DNA of 49,237 nucleotides, from assembly GCA_004802725.1 (NCBI GenBank), contig SGPM01000209.1, positions 1 to 49,237 on the forward strand, written 5' to 3'. The position numbers were made by a program, and so were the translations under genes. Every line of letters begins with the position of its first letter. The stretch's first letter is position 1. The notes below the pieces were generated by a model. The model worked only from the letters and a program-made list of their open reading frames with translations. It searched no databases and was not told the DNA's origin. Shown here one piece after another: positions 22,306-34,562 of this stretch. Origin of the DNA: Antrodiella citrinella. Taxonomy: Eukaryota > Basidiomycota > Agaricomycetes > Polyporales > Steccherinaceae.

Positions 22306-25032
22306 CTAGAGGTTGTATTTATCCATGAAGTACATACCATTATTCTCCCCAACAAGAGTCCCAACCCACTGGCCTTCAACTGTAGAAAGGACATCAGTTC
22401 CTGCAGTCGGGAACAAGGCACGTATGCTCGGCACTTACCCCACATCGCACTTTGCATCCAGTGAAGGGAGCGTGTCTCCTGTCCGAGGGCCGTGAAGACG
22501 CCAGACATCAGCATCATGAGTGGCACACTTATGCGCGGAAACGGGATCGGCCGGAGTACGTCCACAGGGCATTCTGGAGGAGTTGTGACCGTTGTGATTC
22601 GCCCTGAGACAGACCGGTCCTGGATACCAACCCCAAGGGCCTCCAAAGCGTCCATGAACGCCTCAGCAGACTTTGTGTGGAAGAATTTGGAGTTGGTGGC
22701 TATGGCGGTGCTTTGGTACAACAAACCTAGCTTGCCATACGCCTTGCAAAGCTCCGGCTTCAACCCGCACAAACGACGCTCAGGTGTATCCCGGTAAGAC
22801 ACCTTCAGCTCCGCAACACGGTGCTGCACCCCTACAATTCCAGACTCGTCAGTCGGCAGATGCTGCACTACTTCCGCCCGATCAAGCCTGCCTCCTGGAC
22901 TGTCGGCGCGGTCGGCTTTGCACAGGACGCAATCGCAAGGGGCGCCCCACTTGCGCTCCATGAAGGCCGTTCGTTCCTCGTAAGACGGTATGTCGTTGAA
23001 GTAGTTCAAAGTCACTTCTTCGCCGGCCCGCATGGTTTTGGTCGCGCGTACGACCATGACGTCTCCGAAGAAAGCGTGAGAGGCTGAGGGCACACATGAG
23101 TGTTTACAGTGGGAAGGAAGCTCGTACAGAGCCATTGGCGCATCCCGTTTCTCCGGAGGCTCCTGAATCAGACCTCTCACCACGCTATACCTCAAACCTG
23201 CGTCTTCCAGGCGGAAAGCGTTCATAGTGCACATCCCTTCAATCCGGTCGATGTCGATATCGATAGCAGGTTTCCGGGGATCAGTGAGGGGAGACGGAGG
23301 TACGAAGGCAGAAGGGTAGTCTGTTTTCGGAGGGAAACGACTGCCTGCGTTCATGGAATCCAAAGTCCTCGCCGTGTTTGCGTCGTCCCAGACCCGGTTG
23401 ACGACGCGGTCAGCAAGAGCAAAAGATGAGCGGTTTCCCAGTGCGTCGGTCAAGAAGTTGTAAGTCAGGAAGACTTCCAATTCCGATGTGGGATGCGGTG
23501 GTTTGTCCTCGGGGTAATAAGAAGCGATAGGCTTGGCCACGAACTGCGAGTAATGTATAAGATCGTCCTTGCCGGGTGTAATGCATGGGAAAACATACCA
23601 ATAAGTCTCCCTGCTTGATCGCGCGAGTAGTGAACAATCCGCGGGTGCTGAAAGATTCTCCACCCGGAGACAGCCTGACCTCGACCGGACCTTGATAGGA
23701 TGCTACATCTGGTCGAGCAGCAGCCACTCGAGACTGTGCGTACAAAGACCACCAGTCGAAAACGCCCTGATTCCGCTCACGAAGACGGTGCGATGTTTTT
23801 GTCGAGAGGGTCTTGATATCGGAGTCACCGGGCAGCAGCTTTGATAGCTGTGTCACCTTCACATACTTCCCCGCAGCGTAGTACGCTTTCGTAGCTCTGT
23901 ATACCGCCTTCCGCTTGAGCGCCGGATCGTCCAAGTTCATAGCTATCACGGCATCTGCGTCGTGGGCTGCGGAGTTGTTCCAGTGTAGCTCGAGGTACGC
24001 AGCGGCTCTGTTGAGGAGTAATAGATGGTTCCTAGGCTCCGACTTCAAGCCTTCGGTATACGCAATGGCCGCACAAAGCCACTCCTTGCGCTTGAAGTGC
24101 TCGTTACCAAGATTCTTCCATTCCGCTAGTGTGTTGGGCCGCTGAGGACCTGCAACGTTATATTTCCAAGTCACACTCTTGACCAGCTCAGACTGTTGAT
24201 CCAAGAAGACGACGTCGGAGGGTGTCGGAATCCGGACCATGTAGAAACCGTTTTCATAAGCGCGCTTGTAAGTCGGCTCTCTGATTGCCAAGAAAGCACC
24301 CGGAGGAAAGAGCGCCTCCAGATTGGAGATTGTGGCGTCCAACGCGGAAGGGAAATGGAACAGGACGAGGCGCGTCGCGTCACCGTTGGGGTCCTCGACA
24401 GCGATGTTGATTCCAACAGGTTTACCTATGACCAACGTTGAGCTTGATCCAGCAATTGTGCAAACCTGCTCACCGATCTTGTGGACGACGCGACACAGGA
24501 GGAACTTTCCCTAGATATATGATTCGTCGAATGCATCATGAGCAAATAGTATATGTACTCACCTTGTGCCTAGTTCTCAAGGTGAGCTGTGAAACACTGA
24601 CTGCGGACATACCCATCAGTCCATTTGACCATAGCTACAATCGGAAAAAGACTTACTTGGCTGCAGCTCCTCCAAACTCTTTCTTGAATGCTTAGGACGC
24701 ATTCCAATAAGCGTTTGCCGTACAGTCGGCGACTGAGCTTGGCGAGCATCCAATTCCCTTGCGAATTCCATTTGTGCGATGACTTCAGCTTTTGAAGGTT
24801 CGGATACCTTCGCCGGAGGGAGGTCTTGCTCGCGTAAATGATGATCCCTGCTTGTTAACACAGTCGTCTTCGCCATGGCAAAGAGCTCATCCTCGTCGCG
24901 CCTGATGTTGCGTCTCCTTTCGGCTCCGGGAGACGTGAGGGGCACTCCTTGTATTGATTCGTCGGGAAGGTTGGGCATGATCCCCAGAGAACTAAAGACG
25001 GCCGCTAAGTTGCAATCGTCAGCGTAAGCCAT
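22306..25032 (-). CDS. SET domain protein with N-terminal TPR repeats
   Basis: Five exons on the minus strand: 25032..24657, 24600..24563, 24510..23599, 23543..22439, 22379..22306; 2505 bases, 834 aa. The order is a polar N-terminus (KHSRKSLEEL), a beta-rich segment (GINIAVEDPNGD, FLAIREPTYKR), TPR repeats around NTLAEWKNLGNEHFKRKEW and NHLLLLNRAAAYLELHW, then a split SET domain: SFSTRGLFTTRAIKQGDLL, FVAKPIASYYP, a long insert, HSCVPSASHAF and GEEVTLNYFN. A post-SET Cys cluster CDCVLC follows. The NY and HSC elements of a methyltransferase active site are present, so lysine methylation is plausible; the substrate is unknown. An ATG at 25158 in the same frame would add 42 residues that look like leader. 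The last 24 codons rest on one short exon. A decayed inverted paralogue lies at 2668-4096. Confidence 0.85.
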
Positions 25033-26393
25033 CGTGCATGAAGGTAGAGAAAAAGGAGATCGTGGCTGGTCGTTCAAGTTAGTCCCGCCGATCACATTCT
25101 GTCTTTGGATGTCCCGTCGGCATCTGCCGCTTGCACGTAACTCTTGACGGTTTCCCATTGTCCGAACACCTAAGACAATCGAGGAAAATAAGAGACGTAG
25201 GCGTACAAAAGTATGTGGACATGAATTTGACCCATCAGTACGCGTGAGTAAACCATAACTACCAGTGTAAGACTACTCAGGAGTCAGAAGTACCACAGCT
25301 ATGCCAATACAATAGCTATGGTTTCGAGCACGCATCCATCTTTTCTAAGATTGATGCTGTCGGTGACGTTGAGCTTCCCATTGACCATCGACGTCGACTA
25401 CTTATCCTTTGCAGCAGTTAGACCAGTTTGGAGATGATCCTGAGAGTCAGAACCCAGACGTTTCTTGAATATCTATCTTAGCAGGGAGAATTCGATGGTC
25501 AATATGAATCGATTTCCCAAGGAACAGGCGAATATACCTGACAGTGAACATCTGTGAACATTCGCGGTGTACCCGGTAACGTCACAACCTGAACCAATGC
25601 ATATGTAATGCAGTATGACTTCAAGCCAAGGCCCAAAGCTGAGTAGAGAATTATCGTTCATGGCACATCTTGAATCGTTGGACCAGTAGATTGATTTTGT
25701 ATGGTGACCAAAGGACCGATGTCGTGGTGCAAAACAATTCCACACTGGGTTCGTAGCCATATTTCGGACCGGGGAAAAGTTGTCAAAAATTGATCTTAAA
25801 TGTCGTATTATTCAATCAATTTTTGACAACACAAAATTTGGGCAGAAATGTTGAATTTGTGCTGAAATTTATGGTGTGCATAAATTTGACATGAAATTTG
25901 TTATATTCTGCCACTCAAATAGGCTCTCCGGCAAGCACATTAGATATATCAAATTTATGCACACAATAAATCTCAGCATAAATTCAACATTTCTGCCCAA
26001 ATTTTGCGTTGTCAAAAATTGATTGAATAATACGACATTTAAGATCAATTTCTGACAACTTTTTCAGGGTCAGAAATATGGCTGCGAACCCAGTGCCAAG
26101 TTGTCGCCCGCGTCTATGCCAGCTTGTGTTGGGAGATTTCGGCGACTAAAGTCAATTATGCTCTCCATGACAATAATACGGGGAACTCCTTTCTTCAACT
26201 CCTCCTTCATCCCACATTTCTCAATCAAGCTCAAGAGGTCTTGTAAACATAGTCTGCAAGTTGTTCTACTTTAGGTCAAGACACCATGCACATATCGCGT
26301 TTGGCGTTGAAACTGACGCGTGTACAGGCTTTCCTACCTACCGCGCAATCGACATCTACAACCCCTCGAATGTCTTTGACTTGATTGCAAAGC
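25033..26393. other. Divergent promoter region SET/TPR - SEC6 with inserted element
   Basis: This 1.36 kb spacer separates two genes transcribed away from each other. It contains the 353-base inverted-repeat element listed separately, which ends about 300 bases upstream of the SEC6 start. I see no supported gene here; a 95-codon minus-strand frame at 25760-25473 has no recognisable motif. Confidence 0.6.
25743..26095. mobile_element. MITE-like element with 147-base terminal inverted repeats (CACTG ends)
   Basis: The two ends, 25743-25889 and 25949-26095, are near-perfect reverse complements of each other, starting CACTGGGTTCG and differing at only about a dozen positions over 147 bases. They flank a 59-base centre. 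The trinucleotide CCA lies immediately outside both ends and would be a 3-base target-site duplication. Each arm also contains its own palindrome: GTTGTCAAAAATTGAT and its complement ATCAATTTTTGACAAC about 20 bases apart. There is no coding capacity. CACT(A/G) termini with a 3-base duplication are typical of the CACTA (EnSpm/CMC) superfamily, so this may be a non-autonomous derivative. The high arm identity suggests recent insertion or foldback constraint. Confidence 0.8.
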
Positions 26394-28809
26394 ATGTCGG
26401 CCCCTACTATATCGGCTGCACAGGCAATAGGCGAGTACTTGCAGTCGCCGGACGACCTCCTCAAGCTCGCTGCCTTCCGGAAGAAACTCGAGAAGGAGAA
26501 AGCGACCATCGACGCCCGATTGAAGAGCGGAGTGAAGGAACAATTAGACGCAACTCGGGATGGACTCAGGAAGCTGTTTGGAACGCGGAACAACGTGCAG
26601 ACTATCAAGGATGAGATGTCGACGATGGACAGGCTGTGTGCGGACCCTCAGAACATAGTGTCTACGTTCGACCAGATCAGTCGTGTGAGTTCATTATGAC
26701 CGCCAATCTGTATATATCATTGACACTGTGTTGCTAGGTATCCGTGGTGCATCGAAATTTTGAGCAGACGGAGGAGATGGTTAACAATCTCATTGAGATG
26801 GACTCGAAGCTGGACAACTTGGAGGACATGCTGGAGACGGACAGTCAGGACATCCTCGGTCCTGCTCCTAACCTCCTTCGCATACATTTTCAAATCAACA
26901 AGCTGGAGGCATTCCGAAATGTAACACTACATCAAGCGAAGAAGTCCTCACAAGACACTCGAGCCAATCTTGTCCGCAGATTCGATCGTCTTAGCAAGCT
27001 TATCGAGGCGTTTGACCAGTACATCCTTGGTCTGGCTCGGAACATACTGGAGATCGTGCGTGCAGGTCATCCGGAGGTTGTAGTGAAGTTCTTGAAGATA
27101 GTGGAGATCGAGGGCAAGGAGGATGAGAAGGTGTGTCTGGCTCAGTTCTCACATGTATCCATGGAATACTGACACTGTTCCTCAGGCTATCGCAATGAAG
27201 CTCGTCAAGAAAGCGGCCAAGCTGGACGTCGCAGCAAAGTTCAGGTCCATGCAGGCGAACGCACGCATCATCAAGTACTACCGTTCCAAGGTCCAGAAGG
27301 GTATCATCGAGTCTATCAAGGTCTCCTTCGATGACGCCTACGAACAGCACGGCGGTAACCCATCCGCGTTCCTGGAGAACTCGCTGTGGATCTACCAGGA
27401 CATCATGCGTATAGAAGAAGACGTCGTGCCTTGCTTCCCACCTTCATACGAGATCTACAACCTATACATTCGCGAATACCACCGAGCACTGAACGGGATC
27501 GTCAATAAGATCGTCAAGTCGGAGCCCGAAGCCAGCGTGTTACTGCAACTTCACGGGTGGATCAAGGAGTACAAGAAGAGCATGAAGGAGCTGAACGTAC
27601 CTCCAGAACTTCTTGAACCTGCGCTCTTCGACGGCAACGAGCAGACCCTCATCGAGGACTACCTCAAACTTATCGTTAGGAAACTGGATGAGTGGACGGC
27701 GAACCTGATGAAGACCGAGATAGAGGCGTTTACAGCGCGGGAGGAGCCGCCAGAGATCGATAGCGACGGGCTCTACGGTACGCAGGGCGCGGTGATCCTG
27801 TTCCAGATGATCAATCAACAAGTCGACCTCGCGCTGGACAGCGGTCAGGGCCTCATCCTCTCCAGGACTGTAGAGGAGGTCAACCGTGTCATGCGTAGCG
27901 TGCAAGACCAGTGGTCGAAGGTCTTGGATGCGGAGTACAAGAAGCATACGGAAAAGCCGGAGGAAGTGGCAGGTGGTCTCGTGGAGTACTGCATTGCTCT
28001 CGCCAACGATCAGCTCAAGTGCGCCGACTTTGCGGAGACGTTGTCGGGTAGGATCGAGCCGCTCGTGTCGGAGAAGTACAGCGTCGCTATCCACGACCGG
28101 TTGAACGACGCCATCGACGGCTGTCTCGACGTCGCGAAGAAGTGCACACAGGTCCTCATTGACATGATCTTCAACGATCTCAAACCCGCGATGAAACTTT
28201 TGTTCCAGGCGTCGTGGTACGACGGCATCATTGCACAGATCGTGGAGACCATGCGCGACTACATGACCGACTACCAGACGTATCTCAACACATCCCTCTT
28301 CGATCTCTTGGTAGAAGACCTCCTTGACAGCTTCCTCGTCATGTACATCACCGCGCTCGCCCATTCGCCCAAACTCCGGATTCCAGCCGCGACAGAACGG
28401 ATCAAGGACGACATCACCGAGGCGTACAAGTTCTTCGGCACGTACAAGAAGACGAAAGAGCTCGAGCCGCGCTTCGAGGTCCTGGAGCAGATCTTGTCCC
28501 TTCTCGAAGCATCGAAGACACTCGTCTTCCTCTCGTACTGGGCCTTCGCGAAAGTGCATGGGCCCAATATTACCTTCGTGGAGACGCTGATGAAGAACCG
28601 CGGTGACTTGGACCGATCGGGTGTCAATGAAGTTATGGAGAGTGTGAAGCGGAAGGTGAAGGAGGAAGGCTTGACAGATCGTACGTGGCTTTACTTGCTT
28701 TTGTCCTGAATCCCAACTAATTGTGGATTGCATTACAGCTTCTGAGCCGACGATCATGAAAAAGATCAACATTCAAGGTACTTTCTCTCGATTCCTCACG
28801 CGGACATGA
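26394..28809 (+). CDS. SEC6: Exocyst complex component Sec6
   Basis: Four exons: 26394-26684, 26738-27130, 27186-28680, 28739-28809; 2250 bases, 749 aa, in the family range (about 740-805). The exocyst tethers secretory vesicles to the plasma membrane before SNARE fusion; Sec6 also contacts the t-SNARE Sec9 in yeast. The protein is largely helical: an N-terminal coiled coil (KLAAFRKKLEKEKATIDARL), FEQTEEMVNNLIEMDSKLD, SFDDAYEQHGGNPSAFLE, and the C-terminal helical bundle with LFQASWYDGIIAQIVETMRD and DLLVEDLLDSFLVMYITAL. The C-terminus is taken as a read-through of exon 4 ending INIQGTFSRFLTRT; splicing at 28778 would give an unconvincing tail instead. The start is the ATG before SAPTISAAQAIGEYL. 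The MITE-like element lies just upstream. Convergent with QNS1, 259 bases apart. Confidence 0.95.
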
Positions 28810-29068
28810 ATACGTAGCAGCTGTTCTTTTATCGCGGTGCTTTCGTCGGATTACGCTCTGTAACCATGTTGTGCTTCTATCATCACCATATTATAACTCT
28901 TTTTCGTTGTGTCATTGGAAGTCCATGCAGCAAAACTGGATCCACCTGTGAGAACCCTGATTGTGGTCTTCGTCACAGTCGCAGTCACTCTCATCAACGT
29001 ACAGCCAGTCTTTTCGCTACACTTCAATTACAGCTTCTATCAACGTACATGCTTTGTTTTGGATTGTC

Positions 29069-32000
29069 CTACGCCAGCTTCTCTTTCGCTTCGGCGGGAC
29101 GTACGGTTGAGCGGTCAGGGAGTGTCGCGGCGGCAGCGTCGATCTTCTTGAACTGCCAAGGGAACCTGGAGGGATACAAGAACGGACGCATATCGAATCC
29201 TGCAGAGAGAAATTAGGACGAGCAGGCGTTTGAGCTGCAAGTGGCGACGCACTGTTATCATCCGGGCTGTATTGTTCCTGCGATAATAATAAAGGTTAGA
29301 AATATTTCCAGCGGAAGAGGAGGCTAAAGTCAACGTACAGCATGATAGGATGGAGTCAGGGTGGTCATCTTATGACGGTTCCTAGCATACTCGAAGAAGA
29401 ACAGTTTGACCTTATCCGCAACCTGCATACCACAACCAATGAGCTCATATCTCAAGAAACGTATGCATGTCGGGCTGACCTGAGTAGGAGACAGGAACGA
29501 CCCCCATTCGTGTACCAGTTTGGTGAACATACTGTACGGCCCACACTTTTCCACCTTCCTGAGTCTTCCGAACACGGACAGCTCATCGTAAGTCATACCC
29601 ATGTCCGCCTACTCATGTGGTCAGTGACCCAAAGAGTGATGTAGGAAGACACCATTCTCACCTCGTCAGCTTGGACATACGTATCAGTGATAGGTTCGAG
29701 TTCTGCAGTGGGCACGGCAGTAATAAAGCTGCCCGAAGGGTCAGGTCAATCTCGACCATGACGATGGGAGAGTGCATACCTCTCCAATATAGGAAGCTCG
29801 AAATTGTGCTGCGCGTAAGCAATGAATTTCTTGAGGTCCGTCTTACTGATTCCGCCTATGGGATTGATATCGGCTGTGGCGAGTCAGCGAACGTAACCCG
29901 AGCGAGAAGCAATCAATGTGCTCACCGGAAGAACAGTCATACTTGGTCAAGTATCCACGAAGACTAGGTGCGCCGTCAATTCCTGATCACGAGGGCACAT
30001 ATGTTCACGTACCTCTCGTCGACATTCGCACTGCCTAGAACCAACAACCCTCCGTTGCGACCCCTTACCCACGGTAAGAGCTGAGCAAACAGATATGCGA
30101 CGACCATTCGCATTCTCGCCTGGATGTTCTGCAGAGCGAGGTTCTCTGCAGGTGATCCTCCGTGCGCACGGAATTGCGGCTTGAACCCAGTGACGAACGC
30201 GAACAAATCGCGGATTGCAGTGACAAGAGTGTCGATATTGAGGTCGGTGTGATAGCTAAAATGTGATCAGAGGTGGTGAGGTCAAATGAGAAACGCTACG
30301 TACCTGCCTATAGCTTGCGCAAGATCCTTTGCCCGGTTTCTCGTCTCTGCGCTGGAGTTCACGGTTCCCATGTAGCACGTGTGGAATACGCGATTAGCAA
30401 ACTCCCGTGGATCTGTTGGTACGTAGGCAGAAGCCTCAGCTTCACCAGCAATCCGACGTGCGTCCGAAATCACCGCTTGATCTTTTGACAAATGTTAGTA
30501 TGATATACACACCGATGCAGACATGGAAGCGGCTCACCTCCTTTTCGAGCAGACTCAGCGACCAGGCGACACATAGAATGGACGATGACCGCTGTCGCGC
30601 AACTGTCAATCCCGCCACTCAATGGCAAGAAGTAACCTTGAGTCCGAGAGCGTCGTAGGTAATCCCACAACCAACAAGCGGGGCCAAGACTGGAAAATTT
30701 AGATAAGAGACAGTAACCGCGAGAGGGAAAACGTACGCAATCTCCTCTTCAGGTTTATGGTACCTGACCTCCGTCCTCCGCGAGCTGGTGACCAGGTCTT
30801 CTATCGCAACGATTGACGCAGTGCTTTCGTCGGAAAGAGAGAAATCGACCTCGATGCGTTGGTATCGGCTGGAACCGGCTGCCTGCATACTGCGACTGCT
30901 GGTTGCCCTGTGCGACCGAACGTCCTCAAGATCAACTGTTGCCGTGACTACTTCCACATCCTGCAGAGAGAATTGAGATCCTTGTGCGACAATGTGACCA
31001 TTTACGGCGATCATGGCGCATCCGTCATAGTACAATCTGTCTCCATCGCAGCCTTGCTGATTAGCATACAGATAGATTCCTCCCAGCTACGAGGAGTGAA
31101 ATGAGCGGANTTGACATCAAAGAGACCACAAAGCAGACAATAACCTTTTGTGTCGCCTCCTTGATGAGGTCCACTCGTGTATGCAGTTTCCGTAGTTCGT
31201 GGTGACTGCCGCTAGAGTTTGTGAATATCTCGACGCCATCCAATCCCATCAGAATATGTGGGCTACTTTCGATTTAGCGATCATCCAGANTACATAGATA
31301 AAAATGCTGACCTAGCCGGAGTAAACAGCTCCTCACACAATTCTACGCCAATACAAGTATCGACGGTACTGACGACCGCGTCTCCGAACAGAACCTTGGT
31401 CTGACCGGTGACGGCTTGGATGATTCGGGGCAGGTAATGATCTTCTGTCTCACGATGCTTCATCCACGGCGTGAAGTAGCGCAATTCGCGGTAGTTTCCG
31501 TTGTTNGCCATCCACATCTTGGGGCGAATTAGCAGAATCTTGCCGCTGTGTATGATGATGCGGCAGTTGTAGATGACATTCTTGTGCATCACGGGCCTGA
31601 CNTACCACAACCAAAGTCAGCTTGCGATATACAACAACACGATGCAGAACTTACATTCCAACATCACAGACAATTTCTTGCGTTTCTTCGGCCTTCAGGA
31701 TCTTAGCGAGAACCTCCCATGAATGGAGGCACGTATCCCCTGAACAATAATGCTGAGACCAGTATACGCTGCAAGTCTTCGAGTANCTTTACCTTCTAGG
31801 AAGTGATCAAGGCATCCGTATCCGCTACGAAGGTAGGTCAATGGCAAGCACTCTCACTCAANGTATTTTAAATACACACGTTATCTCCAACTCTGGNCCA
31901 ACTCGCAACGTTGCTCCCCGCTCTTTCGCGATACGGATACTGGTGAGGATACGCTCCAAATTTCCCTGCACCCCCGTGTTAGTTTCAGACGAAACATAGA

Positions 32001-32184
32001 GGTCTTGTCGGNGTACCTCGAAATCCAAAGCCCATTGATTGAGCGAGCTGCATTATCTCAATCTTCAGATGTATGTCTCGTCTCGCAAGCGCGTTGAACG
32101 CACCAACTATACAGATTTTAGATACCTTCAGCAGGTAAATGTGGACCGTTCTACTCACGTTGCAACGGTAACAAGATGCCCCAT
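29069..32184 (-). CDS. QNS1: Glutamine-dependent NAD+ synthase
   Basis: Eighteen exons on the minus strand: 32184..32159, 32047..32017, 31965..31880, 31824..31793, 31739..31655, 31596..31312, 31262..31145, 31086..30737, 30689..30538, 30481..30304, 30255..30013, 29963..29926, 29873..29780, 29728..29662, 29608..29480, 29422..29339, 29277..29253, 29199..29069. They sum to 2154 bases, 717 aa (yeast Qns1 is 714), with all phases consistent. It makes NAD+ from nicotinate adenine dinucleotide, ATP and glutamine-derived ammonia. The N-terminal nitrilase domain has its catalytic triad: Glu in GPELEITGYG (about residue 46), Lys113 in RPKMWM and Cys174 in VELCEELF. The C-terminal synthase domain has the PP-loop LPLSGGIDS, the GSANVDES segment, [10 protein letters not shown] and the [19 protein letters not shown] tail. 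Two N bases fall in exons but at silent positions (Ala, Gly). Six more N are in introns. Residue 10 region reads ATSLNQW where relatives have ATCNLNQW. Confidence 0.96.
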
Positions 32185-34562
32185 CTTGCTCTCGAGACTC
32201 GATTTCGATCCGACTTGATACACGACGGGATGCGAACCAGGAGACCCACCGAGTCATTCTCCCTCCCGATCTGATCGATATATCAACAACGCCACACAAC
32301 GCGGACGAAGCTCCAACCAAAGGTCCCGACCAACTTGATCCCCCAGCAGCATATTAATATTAATGGGCCGTTACGCTCATTTCCAGGTTTCAACTCAGCC
32401 CGACGCTCCCAGCGCTTCTCTCGCACATCGAGTAACTTGGGACAGAGCACGGACGTATACAAGACCTAGTAAAATATATGATATATACAATCCCGCTGCA
32501 CTGGCAGCAACTGTTGACCCCTCTGTAAACCCCGATGACTTCTCATACTGCATGCAGATCCTTTCTTCCTCAGGCCACTGTCTTGAATACCAAAATTTAG
32601 GTGTGACGCGATGGAGGGTAGGTTGCTGAAGATCCATGGGCGGCGGGATTAGGGTTCTCTACGCAGATGACTTCAGTACTATCCCTCATTATACCCGCAA
32701 GCCCTTCGATGGTTCCGTATTCTCCGCCATCATCTGTGAACGTGTAAAGTGGTTCAACGGTCAACTTGAACCATAACGATGGGAGGTGTTTTCCAATTCC
32801 GACAATCTGCGTTTTCATCTTTGGCCACTGTGCTCGGAAGCATAGGATGCTGATTTGGTAGAGGCCCGGATGCAGCAGGAGGAGGGAGGTAAAGTAAAGT
32901 CTCGTGGCCTACTGAATTATAATAGGGGGAATGGGGGTGCTGGATCAGAAAGGATGTGTATCCAACTGAGCACAACAGACCACACACCTGACATGTCTTT
33001 TGTTTTCAGACAGTACATGGACTACTGTCAAAAGAACGCCTTCTGCACCGCATTCATGAGAGTCCGAGTCACGGCTGGAACGAGATGCAAACTTGAAAGC
33101 GCAGCAACGAACAATTGGACAAAGCAGCCTTGAAGAAAAGCGCGCGTGTGGCGAAGGAACGTCCCCCTGTGTTATGGGGAAACGCCCGAAGTGACCTGGA
33201 ACGACGTTCAAGAACACGTCGGTCGGAGATCTAGAGATAGGAAATAGGATACGGAGGGAGAACGTTAGGCTCGGACGTCGGGCAGGTGCAGATATCTCAG
33301 GAGGATCGGAATGATCAATTGCGACTCGTGTAGTGCTAGCAGGCCACATCATAGATGCATCGTATATAGCACTTGCACCAGCGACGACTATCGCCTTGCC
33401 CCCGACTTGATGACCGACGACGATCTGCACATTAACCCCGGCTCAATAAAGATAAAATGAAAGCGATAGATCTACATACACGCGCCGTGCACGTTCACTT
33501 GGGAGTAAACCTAGCGACATATGAAAGCGTGATCGATTGATGTGTGCGGGGGTCCCGGGCCACGTCGACGTCAATCCTGTTGTCTGCTGACGGAGAAACA
33601 TAGGAATGCGAAATCGCGCGAAACGAGACTCGAGGGTGATTGATATGACAGATGTGGTTGTGGAAGGTATGACGACGTGCACAGGATGTTGGGGGCACGT
33701 CGTTCAATGTCCTGCCTTCAGGCAATCGGCGAAGGCGAAGGCGAAGGACGTAGGGCATACGCTGGTCAAGCTTTCAAGCCTGTCAACATGGAGTTAGAAG
33801 AGACACGCTTGGCAAATCTACGAAGATGCTCACCAAGGACAGCCAAGTTGATTGATCCGTCGTCATCTTCACCATTCAGAGGGACTCAGAAGAGAACGTG
33901 GATGGATTGCGGTGTGGACATCCATCCTAGTTCAGACAGTTTGGTAGCACGTTGCCAGCGGGAGCACGGAGATGAAATGGGACGGCGTTCGCCACGAATC
34001 TGCTCCGTCGTTGGTGTTCGTCGATGCTCCGTTCCTGACCTGAAATAAAAGTTTGTGCGGCAGCGACTCAGGTGTTGAAAACGGGGTTCGAAGCTGCAGG
34101 ACCCGTCTCGCTGTTCAGCACATCGATGCCCGAGTCGGACCGACGATGGTCGAAGTTGGAAGGCAGGCAGGCAGGCCGACCGCAGATGCAAGAACACCAT
34201 CAGATTCCCATGTTTTGAGGAAGTTCCTGATCAGTTGAAGTGCGCAGGAGACTCAACAGACGAACTGTTGGCATCAGCAGCAGATGTGGATGTGGATGGG
34301 CATGGCTTGGTGCATCGTAGAGACGTGTGTGGTAGGTTTTCGAGGACAAGACGTAGTCGGGAATGAGGGCCCTCCGTGCTGGCCGCTACATACGATGAGC
34401 TCTGTTCGTCGTTGAATGTGTTTGAAACGAAATACGCATTGGGCTAAGCGAGGCGTGGGTGACTGAACAGATTTTCTCTTGTACTTTCTGTTGTTCCTCC
34501 CCGCCCGCTCGTTTCCTTTCCTTTCCTTGCTCTCTCTTTTATTATAATCCCTCGCCCGACGT
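32185..34562. other. 2.4 kb spacer without recognised gene
   Basis: No gene can be supported between QNS1 and the Far1-like scaffold. The longest open frame is 161 codons on the minus strand (33430-32945), with no motif and no convincing splice partners. There is a short GCGAAG-type repeat near 33735 and a CAGG run near 34168. The right end holds the scaffold promoter. A rapidly evolving or species-specific gene cannot be ruled out. Confidence 0.5.
34511..34548 (+). promoter_or_regulatory. CT-rich box and TATA-like motif before the Far1-like gene
   Basis: A pyrimidine run (34511-34540, built of TTTCC and TCTC units) is followed at once by ATTATAAT, ending 15 bases before the ATG at 34563. 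CT-rich blocks near the transcription start are common in filamentous fungal promoters. The short distance suggests either a very short leader or that translation starts further downstream. Confidence 0.4.

Noticed and set aside
27540..28772. Antisense open frame of 410 codons across SEC6.
   Set aside because: It mirrors the GC-biased codons of a well-supported gene, has no recognisable domain and ignores SEC6 introns.
28821..28951. A fifth SEC6 exon after an intron at 28778-28820.
   Set aside because: It would add a Cys- and Ser-rich tail unlike Sec6, while read-through gives a natural end (FSRFLTRT) 32 bases past the proposed donor.
34080..34095. GGTTCGAAGC resembling a tRNA B box.
   Set aside because: No A box at the right distance upstream and no cloverleaf can be drawn.
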